Assembly (NCBI GenBank): GCA_029204225.1
Contig: CM055098.1
Location: forward strand, 46,774,287 to 46,838,286
Length of the DNA: 64,000 bases
Source of the DNA: Diphasiastrum complanatum
Lineage: Eukaryota > Streptophyta > Lycopodiopsida > Lycopodiales > Lycopodiaceae
Reading direction: 5' to 3'
In this document: piece after piece, positions 56,386 to 64,000 of the stretch
Layout of the letters: every line of letters begins with the position of its first letter
Position numbering within the stretch: the stretch's first letter is position 1
Translations under genes and position numbers: made by a program
The notes under the pieces: model-generated
The model's database searches: none
Told to the model about the DNA's origin: nothing
The model's input: the letters and a program-made list of their open reading frames with translations, nothing else

Positions 56386-57460
56386 GGCTTGGAGTCTCAC
56401 AAGGACTTGCAAGATTTGTCTTCGAGAGTCCATCACAACACATGTCAAATCTTTTGAAATTTTTCATTTGGAAGTGCATTGTTTGGTTCAAGATGCAAAG
56501 ATAGATGTCACTTTCATGAAAGTAACTTGGATTTATTTTATGTCCTTGGAAAGTATTTTGCTGAGAACTTTGGACAAGTTCAAACTTATTGTTATTATCC
56601 AAGAGAAATCGATCAAGAATAAGGAGCAATCACAAAATGAAAATAGTTTCATTTATGCTCTCATGTCAACTTATGAAGAACCATTTTGCTTTGAAGAGAT
56701 TTTTGTATCTCAAAGGTGGATTAAGGCAATACTAGTTGAGTGTGATGCCTTAAAAGATAGCAAAATATGTTTTCCTTGTAATCTTACATTAGTTATGAAG
56801 TCAAGGAAATGGAAATATCTTCATAATGTAGGATCTTTTGGTTTCAATAAGATCATGAATGATGTGTTCATTCATAAAGATGAAAATTGTAAGTTTTCAA
56901 TCTTAAAGGCAAGTTGTAAACTTCTTATGAGAATAAGTGAAGCATCCAAAGTGGACACTTATATCCATAAGCAAGTAGTTAGCCTTATTGAGATGGAAAT
57001 GCCTTTTGATTTCAATATTGGAAAAATCATGCCAAGTTGTGGTGATTTTTGGACTTATGTTTCTAGCATAAGTAATCTTGATAGTCATAGGAAGTGCATA
57101 TTGTGTGGTCATAGTTGTTGTGATCATTATGAGACATGGAGGTCTCGGATTACCATCAAGAAGGAGCATCATGAAGAGGATCTTAAGGAGCCATCTCAAG
57201 GTTCAAGTGTGCCAAGGATTGAGGAGGAGAGACCTTCTCAAGTTGTGATTCCAAGTAGAAACTCAAGAAACATGGTTGAACCCATGTGGCTCACATTTCA
57301 AGGGAAAGAGGAGCATATCTCATGTGAAGGAGCAAGCCTCAAGGTCAAGCAACTACATGAAAATTGGAAGGAATCAATTTTGGAGGTGCTAGGATGGTGC
57401 AAAGCTCTCAAGCTCATCAAAGATGTCAACATCAAAGAAGCACTATCATCGATATGGTGA
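56306..57460 (+). CDS. 384-residue protein of the LTR element, function unknown
   Basis: ATG 56306 (MGASSSKCKYKKYKSNER) to the stop at 57458-57460. The N-terminus is basic with paired Cys (CKYKKYKSNERC, TCKICL). Residues about 120-145 (STYEEPFCFEEIFVSQRWIK, ILVECDALKD) resemble the start of the copia reverse-transcriptase domain (EP.TF.EA....W..AM..E..AL..N), but the later RT motifs are not visible. Near residue 262 is CILCGHSCCDHYETW, a possible metal site. The C-terminus is charged. An uninterrupted frame of this length in an otherwise pol-less element suggests retained selection or recent origin from a longer one. Confidence 0.55.
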   Translation: MGASSSKCKYKKYKSNERCFLGGKVNEAWSLTRTCKICLRESITTHVKSFEIFHLEVHCLVQDAKIDVTFMKVTWIYFMSLESILLRTLDKFKLIVIIQEKSIKNKEQSQNENSFIYALMSTYEEPFCFEEIFVSQRWIKAILVECDALKDSKICFPCNLTLVMKSRKWKYLHNVGSFGFNKIMNDVFIHKDENCKFSILKASCKLLMRISEASKVDTYIHKQVVSLIEMEMPFDFNIGKIMPSCGDFWTYVSSISNLDSHRKCILCGHSCCDHYETWRSRITIKKEHHEEDLKEPSQGSSVPRIEEERPSQVVIPSRNSRNMVEPMWLTFQGKEEHISCEGASLKVKQLHENWKESILEVLGWCKALKLIKDVNIKEALSSIW

Positions 57461-57591
57461 TTTCAGATCAACATCAAGCTCATTGGCTGATCTTCACACC
57501 TTTTGAACCAGCAAAGACCAATTCAGCCCATGGAGTCAAGTTCAAGATCATCATGTTTTCCATCAAGCTAAATCTACCAAGCTAGGTTTTT

Positions 57592-57600
57592 GAGGAGGAG
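57592..57600 (+). promoter_or_regulatory. Polypurine tract
   Basis: GAGGAGGAG directly before the 3' LTR, the expected place for plus-strand DNA priming. Confidence 0.8.
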
Positions 57601-58430
57601 TGTGAAAAATGCAAAAATAAGCTTGGTAGAGACCAAAAATCTTGTATATAGATAAACACACATGTGTGGAGCCTGTTTCCACATGTGAAAATCGTGTACT
57701 TGTCATGTACCATAATCATATAGGTTGTACATATGATTTAATTCAAGTTCTAGTGGCTAAAAAGGCCAAAAACTAGTTTTCTAGACATATGACACATGGC
57801 ATCAGTCTATTGCTTGCATGAGCCACATCCTTTGGTTAGGTGTCACATCCCATGTGTAGAGGACAGCTCACATATGTGGAATAAGCTGAAGTACACGAAT
57901 TTTGACTTCTAGAAGATTTTCAAGTAGATCTCTATATAGAAGGAAAATGGACCAAAAGTGCTCAAAATAGAAGGTTTTGTCCAAGTGTCAGTTTTGCATG
58001 ATGAATCATCATATGACAAAGCACCTTCACACATGTGGGATCAAAGGGATGATCAGTACAACGAGCTCTCACTTATTGTATATATAGAGCCACATTTGGC
58101 CATAATCAGTGTGAGACACCAATCTTGGTTTTGGAAGCAATTTTGAGTGATTCTCATCTGTCTACATTTGTTTTGATTGTTTTGAGGTTCTATCAATGTG
58201 TACTTGATTTTCAAGTTGGAGTCTGTACTCAGACAGTGTTTCACACGTGTGAAACCATAAAGTGCACTTACCTTCAATTAATGATTATTCTTGTTAGGAT
58301 TTTGTGTCTAGAATTGATCCAGATTGATCTTAATCTAAAGTAGATTGATACATCAAGTAATCTGACAACCAATCCCTCTTGAGGATCAGATTAGGATCCA
58401 CTCTTGGTCCTTTTTGTACTTTTTTGCACA
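57601..58430 (+). repeat. 3' LTR (830 bp)
   Basis: Same start (TGTGAAAAATGC) and nearly the same end (TTTTTTGCACA) as the 5' LTR. Differs by small indels (such as CTCTCCATTTG against CTCATCTG) and scattered substitutions. Confidence 0.9.
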
Positions 58431-58704
58431 TGAAGAGGTAACTTTGAAAACAAATAATGAAACCAAGCTTATTGTTGATGAAGTATGGAAGGATAAAGAT
58501 AAATCTGTTCTAATCAGCCCTCTCTCAATCTTCGAGAAGCCCGATGAAGATAAACACCTGAGAGATGGCTTGAGGAGCAGTGTCATTGCCAAGGATCAAA
58601 ATATCAAGAACATCCTCTCCCGTGATCAAGATTGCTCCATCCTTTTGATACGTTGCGTTCTCAACCTCGGTAATTATTTTGCTCACAAATCTGGAAGGTT
58701 GTAG

Positions 58705-59145
58705 CCATGGATCTGAGGGTTGATACGTGACTACAATGACTGTTAAAGAGACTACTACAATCACTAAAAGACCAGTGCAGACATTTGTTATTACTCTCAT
58801 TGCATGCTCTCCAACTTTCAGGTAAGGATTACACTCAAAGCATTCAATCACACAACACTCTCCACTGATGCATGCACACGCAATACGCTTGTGGGTTTCA
58901 ATCTTGAAGGGTGCATGAAGGGCACCCTTCAGTCTCACTACTAAGCATGAAGGGAAGTGCATAATGGCATATTAAGCGTCCTAGTGTTAATGGATCTTAG
59001 TGTTAGTGTTCACATGCTGGATTATGAAATATGCTATCGCTCTCATGGAAACGAACCTCTGCGTGACAACTAACCTTGTCTCCTTGATGCTTGTGTGCTT
59101 GGATCTAGGGTTGAGGCTAGTATATGAAATATCCCACTACAATTT
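58705..59145 (+). other. Probable 5' LTR region of the gypsy element (start undefined)
   Basis: It lies between the split gene and a gypsy-type PBS. ATCCCACTACAA just before the PBS would be the LTR end. The LTR start and a matching 3' LTR were not found, so the extent is uncertain. A 145-codon minus-strand open frame here is discussed under rejected items. Confidence 0.35.
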
Positions 59146-59163
59146 TGGCACCGTTGTCGGGGA
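59146..59163 (+). promoter_or_regulatory. Gypsy primer-binding site (tRNA-Asp-like)
   Basis: TGGCACCGTTGTCGGGGA differs at two bases from the TGGCGCCGTTGCCGGGGA site common in plant Athila/Tat-type gypsy elements. Both changes are C/G to T/A transitions, as expected from methylated-cytosine decay. Confidence 0.75.
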
Positions 59164-62100
59164 GCTAAACCAATTTTTTAATTTGAATCTTGTTTGGATA
59201 AATGTTAGCTTGCATTTAGGCATCTTGTTTTGGCATTAGTAGGGTTAAAATTGCAATTTAGAGTTAGATTGGGTGCTATTTTGCTTGATTTGAGTGGTTT
59301 TGCTTGTTTAAAATCTAATCTGATTATTGAACAGGGGAAGCCATATAGATCACAATTCTTAAGATCCATTTAGATCCAAAAAATCAAAGAAAACAACAAA
59401 AATCACTCATTTTTGTAGATTTGGTGAAGAAGGCAATTTTATCATCGAACTTGGTAACTTCTTGCTCTTTGGAAAAGAACCTTCCTCGAGTTCCATACAA
59501 GACCATATTCATACAGAGTATCTTCAGATTGAAGGCCGGAGATTAGTTCCCAGCAGATTTCCAAAAACAGAGCAAAAACAATTAGAAAACCACCAAAAAT
59601 TTAAAAAACACGAATAGAACATTCGTCTAATTTAACGCACATAGGTGTGATTCTTATCTATCTATTCACACCAAATATAAAAGGCCAAAGTGACTGTTCA
59701 TCTAGTTGTTGGTAACCTTTTGTGAGAAATATAAACTTTTCTGCAAAAATACCAATTCTCTAAGAAGACCCTTCACCTAAACCTTTGTCAGAGTCAATGT
59801 CAGTCCCACTCACTATTTCTGAGAGTCAATGAGTTGGGCGAACGCTAAGTCAAGGCCAATTGCCATATTGACCTATTTTTGTCAAAAAGGGCCACTTTTT
59901 TTTTGCAAAAATAACAATACTACTCTTAGACCTTTGCCTACTTTTCTGAGGATCTGATCCTAAGAATCAGAACTTTGGCCTAGGATGTCCTAAACAACTA
60001 GCTCCACAAGCACAACAAGCTCATCCTATGAATTTAATAGTACTTGAGCCTTACAATGGTAATGAACAATGGAATTGCAGTAATGATCAAGATATTGGAC
60101 CTTCAAAATAGTATGTTATCTATGTTGTCACACAACAACAAACAATGAGACAATGGGCCAGAGCACCACTTGGATGCTTTGCATGAGGAGAGAACCACAG
60201 ATTTGTGGAATTTCTGAACAAAGGAAGTTTGTTCCATTATGTTGCGAATGCGGTTATGGACTTTGTTACAAGGATTGTCCAGCAAGACCAAAATCACTGC
60301 TGGTTACTGCTCCAGTGAATATGATTATGATCAAGCAAAGACCAATAGCTCAAGCTAATGAACCAAGTGTACCTTTGATGGTTGTTACCAGAGCTCAGAA
60401 GCAGAAAGAAGTTCTGGTTGATCTAGTACCTATTGAATATACTCCAACTACAAATATACCTACTGCATCAGGGGTGTATCCGAATCTCAACTCATAAAAG
60501 AAGATATACCAGAATATTAGGACAAAACGGATGTTAATACTCAGTTGCACCATGAAGAACCCTTCAAGATGACAGAACCTGAAGCACCGCAAATGGAAAT
60601 GATCATGAATATTACATTGGGAGAATTTCTTAAGTTGGTGCCAAAAGTAAAAAAAGTATTAGCAGAAAAGTTAACTCAGATTGAGCCAACGGTCCATTGT
60701 GAGCCACTTTTTTTGTGTCGGGTTTGAAGAATCAAATGAAGTGCTCAATGTAGGAGCGGCACGAGAAAGTGAGCACCGAAACATCACCCTACCAATACAA
60801 CATAGATAGTTTGGTAAGAAGCAGCCATGATAGATGGAGGTTCAAGAGTTAACCTAATTTCAACAAAGCTATATGCAAAACGGGGCCTTACAAAGATAAA
60901 ACCTGCAAATTTTGCCATTAGGCTAGCTAATCAAACGACAGTCTATCCTAAGGGAATGGTAGAAGATATACTTGTCATGATCGTCAGAGTTCAGCTTTCC
61001 ATACTTTTGTAGTAATGGAATTACCTGACGCACCGAATGTTTACCATGTCTTATTGGGACACCCATGGTTATGAGTTGCGCAAGTAATTCATAATTGGGG
61101 CAACCGAAAAAGTCACTTCTGAGAGTCGTGAGTTTGCAGTCAAAGTTGATCCAATCACTTGGACTATCATGCCAGTAGTCCAAAAAAGGGGATGATGATT
61201 CATCAACAACAGATCATATTTGTGATTGATATGTAAAGAATTTGGGAGCTCATTATGTCTCTCAAATTGATACTGTCAATTGAAACCAAGCTCTTGCAAC
61301 AGTGGATTGTATAGCAAGTTATATGTGTCAACAAGATAATCAATCTGAATTGAGCGAGATTCCTCTACCAGATTGAACTTTGGATATGCCAATCACTTAT
61401 TCAGTGAATATGATGAACGTAGCTTGGATATCAATCGATCCAATACCAGATTTGATTGAAGATGAAATCATCCATGTCAGTCACGTCTTGTCTTACGATG
61501 AGAATGTAGAACTCACAGATGAGAAAATCTTAATCATATGGATCCTACGAGGTTTGGAATTCGTGATATTCCTGAAGAACCAACAATAAAACTACCTAAC
61601 GCAGTTATATTGAAGGAAGGAAAGGCTGCAGAACCAATGACGAAGAAGCAAGCGAAGCAACATTACCATCAAGGAATTCTTGCAAGACATTACCATCAAG
61701 GAGTTCGTCACCTTCCAAGAAGGACCACATCTTCTAGATTGTCATCACCTCCTCGAACGATTCTTGCCAAGAAATGAAGAGCCACCATCAATCCTTTTGA
61801 GTAAGAACAATCAGATAAACTATAGCATGATATGCCAGAGCATTTCAAACACTATACTTTGGATGATGTTGTCATTATGTTACCGAAAGCTCATCATGAA
61901 CTAGAAGAACAGGTATTAGAAATGAAAGAGGTTTACGATGGACCAGCTAGGACACAGCCAATCAATCTTGTCGAACTAGGAAAACCAGAAAAGATTGTGC
62001 AAGCTGGAACACAACTTATCTTAGAGCAGTTTCAAAAGCGCTAAGGAAGTTGTTGGTTAAGTATCAAGATTGTTCTGCTTGCCTTACAAGGATCTAAAAG

Positions 62101-62607
62101 GATTCTAACATATGTGTTTGAGCATACAATTCCCTTGATGCCTGATGCAATTCCAAAAGTCACAAGATTCTATCGCTGTAATCCAAATGTTACTGATCTT
62201 ATGAGAAAGAGCCACCAAAATTTCTTGAAGTTGATTTCATCTATGAGATTGAGCATACTGAATGGGTTTTACCAATTGTATTGTCATTCCTAAGAAGAGT
62301 GGGAAGATGAGAATTTGTGTGAATCTCAAAGCTTTGAACAAAGTGATGCAAAAGGATCACTTTTTGTACCCTTTACTGAAAGCATATTGGACCGCCTTGT
62401 TGGAGCGGAAGCCTACAATTTTTTGGATGAATTAGTGGTTACAACCAAGTCAAGATCGCACCTGCGGTTGCCATAAATAGATTTTGCAATAGAATGGGGA
62501 ACCTATGCTTATAAAATTATGTCGTTTGATTGTGTAATGCACCTAGTTAATTTCAAAGAGTGATGTAGTTCACTTTCAAAGTCTACTTGCAAAAATTCCT
62601 TGAAATC

Positions 62608-62619
62608 TACTTGGATGAC
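62608..62619 (+). other. Reverse transcriptase catalytic motif YLDD
   Basis: TAC TTG GAT GAC within FLEIYLDDLGVHS; the metal-binding aspartates are preserved although the frame around them is broken. Confidence 0.7.
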
Positions 62620-63539
62620 CTCGGAGTTCATAGTGCCGATACAGACCACTTGGATCATTTTGAAAAAGAATTTGAACGTTGTCGCAAGTACCAATCTCCT
62701 TAACCAGAAAAGTGTCAAATTTGGATAACTCATGGAGTTGTTCCCGGAGATGTGATATCAAGACATGGCATTGCTACGGATTATTCCAAAATCAAAGCCA
62801 TTGTGGAGCTACCGCCTAGTAGGAACATTTTTATGGTCATGCAAATTACTATCAGATATTCTATCTATTTTTTGTGGATTTAGCATGACCTATACACAAG
62901 TTGACCATTGTACCTATTTGGACAACTAAGGCATTGGAAGCTTCTGTAAAATTGAAGAAAGATTTAGCTTCTGTACCAATTTTATGACCTCCAAATTGGA
63001 CAACAGAGTTTTATGTTCATACAGATAAATAAAAATATGCTATTGGATCTGTTTTGAGCATCCAAGCGAATATAAGAATGATATACTATCATATTTGCAA
63101 GCCAACAGCTTAAGATCCTGAGAAGAATTACTCAAGCAAGAAGCGTTGGCCCATGGTTATTTCTGTTAAGAAATTTCAATATTATCTAATGGCAATGCAT
63201 TTTTCATTTTATACTGATCACCAGCCATTACTTTATTGGTGACAAGACATGCAACACGGACAGTATTGCAAGATAGCTATACTATTGACCGAATTTGATT
63301 TTTACAGTTGTGGTTCAAAAAGGTAAACAACATTATCTTGCTGACCACCTTTCAAGAATCAAATCGGCACCAGTTAATATCACCATCCAAAGTAGGATCC
63401 TTTTCATCTACATCAAGAATGTTAGATCCATCCACACTACCATCAATCATGCTTGAAGGATACTTTTGGAATGTTCCCCTCATAAAAAATGACATCTCTA
63501 CCAACAATCACTTTGTCAGTAGAAGGATGTAAACCTTGT

Positions 63540-64000
63540 AGGCTTTACTCACTCACTATATCCAAACAAAAATACCTGTTCTTGAAGATGGATCCTCCTT
63601 GGTCCTATCATTAAGAGTAATGTTGATATAGCATGTGCATCTAAAGGTTCTTAGAAAGTTGACGCATAGCATCTTAAAAGGTGTCCTTCCATCCAAAATA
63701 GCACTCGGCCACCTATTGCACAAGAAATTGGCACAAACAAATCTTGATCCAAAATGGTTTGTCAAGATCAGCACTTAATCTCATAGCTTTAGCACTTTCA
63801 CATAAAGTCCTACTCTTCCTTTCAGCCACTCCATTTTGTTGTGGGTCTTGATGTTGTATACTCCCTCTTGATCCCATGCTCATCATAAAAGGCCTGAACT
63901 TGGTAGATATGTACTCATCACCATTGTCACTCATTAAGCACTTGATATTTGTGGAAAAATGGTTCTCTCTTGCATTCTTGAAGTTGATAAAGACATCATA
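63540..64000 (-). mobile_element. Copia integrase fragment, cut by the window end
   Basis: The minus strand reads CLMSDNGDEYISTKFRPFMM (63880-63934), then PQQNGVAERKSRTLCESAKA with the integrase Glu, then CANFLCNRWPSAILDGRTPF in a shifted frame, and DRTKEDPSSRTGIFV. Frame changes near 63750 break it. It differs from the other copia elements in the window, so it is a separate family. The rest lies beyond 64000. Confidence 0.8.

Larger units (their letters stand above)
54280..58430 (+). mobile_element. Non-autonomous LTR retrotransposon inserted in a coding exon
   Basis: Complete structure: two LTRs (54280-55113 and 57601-58430), PBS TGGTACCAGAGCC (55114-55126), and purine tract GAGGAGGAG (57592-57600) before the 3' LTR. 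The flanking target is duplicated: ATGAA ends at 54279 and recurs at 58430-58434 (the first A overlaps the LTR end). The LTRs differ at a few percent of positions, so the insertion is not very recent. The 2.5-kb interior carries a gag-like zinc knuckle and one 384-codon frame but no clear protease, integrase or YVDD, so it must rely on another element's enzymes. Confidence 0.88.
53926..58704 (+). pseudogene. Unknown open reading frame split by an LTR element
   Basis: Left part 53926-54279 encodes MPSMFGSQTPSRTF... with a likely membrane-spanning segment (MGFAGLIAIIFTRTFMVYFS, near 54067-54126) and ends at PSSGVRLHE. Right part 58435-58704 resumes EVTLKTNNETKLIVDE and ends in LGNYFAHKSGRL and a stop. 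Removing the element and one copy of the target duplication restores one uninterrupted frame of about 208 codons across the junction, strong evidence that this was one coding exon. The family is not recognised. A single-pass membrane or secreted protein is possible from the hydrophobic stretch. The gene could still produce a truncated product that reads into the LTR. Confidence 0.65.
59146..63400 (+). mobile_element. Decayed Ty3/gypsy element (plus strand)
   Basis: Starts with a PBS at 59146-59163. The interior holds a gag end with knuckle-like CCECGYGLCYKDCP (near 60230), a spacer with MVVTRAQKQKEVLVDLVPIE, a retropepsin-like stretch MIDGGSRVNLISTKLYAKRG (60827-60890), an RT region in broken frames with ILNGFYQ (about 62255), MRICVNLKALNKVM (about 62310), catalytic YLDD at 62608-62619 (FLEIYLDDLGVHS) and an RNase H remnant (HFSFYTDHQPLLYW near 63197). 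Many stops and frameshifts; integrase and 3' LTR not seen. Inactive. Confidence 0.75.

Noticed and set aside
58525-58962. 145-codon minus-strand frame with a hydrophobic segment (VCTGLLVIVVVSLTVIVV)
   Set aside because: It is protein-like, but it overlaps the plus-strand frame that continues in phase across the retrotransposon insertion, which is stronger evidence. Kept as an alternative only; transcript data would decide.

Overview
This is nuclear DNA of a land plant, AT-rich and almost entirely repetitive. The evidence is the load of plant-type Ty1/copia elements (primer-binding sites of the initiator-tRNA-Met type), Athila/Tat-like Ty3/gypsy fragments, a plant Transposase_24-like gene, and pieces of an F-box gene and an AGC-type kinase. 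The F-box piece resembles those of non-seed plants, but the species cannot be named from this window. No rRNA, tRNA or CRISPR array was seen, and no gene looks fully intact.

Layout. 1-19.9 kb: a head-to-tail array of one copia element on the minus strand, built as internal-LTR-internal-LTR units of about 4.64 kb that share single LTRs. It holds three full LTRs, one 5'-cut LTR and one truncated LTR at the right edge, and it continues beyond position 1. 19.9-25.0 kb: remains of unfamiliar multi-exon genes. These are a plus-strand gene that has a paralogue at 48-49.5 kb, a minus-strand gene with four phase-compatible exons, a minus-strand reading frame homologous to histone H3 with a C-terminal extension, and another two-exon minus-strand gene. 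All carry stops. 25.0-31.7 kb: low-gene DNA with palindrome clusters, short tandem repeats, adjacent AGC-kinase and F-box fragments, and a gene fragment duplicated at 52.9-53.6 kb. 31.9-47.6 kb: copia and gypsy fragments in both orientations, with two long microsatellites. 48-51.5 kb: the paralogous unknown gene and a decayed Transposase_24 gene. 51.5-52.9 kb: a diverged plus-strand relative of the array element. 53.9-58.7 kb: an unknown open reading frame split by a 4.15-kb LTR element with matched LTRs, PBS, PPT and target-site duplication. 59.1-63.4 kb: a decayed gypsy element. 63.5 kb to the end: a copia integrase fragment.

Reading. The window looks like slowly recombining, heterochromatin-like sequence where elements nest, duplicate and decay. 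Most features are not cooperating genes. The items most likely to be new are the H3-like frame with its unknown neighbours at 21-25 kb, the tandem LTR array with a hairpin-rich leader, and the split gene with its non-autonomous element.
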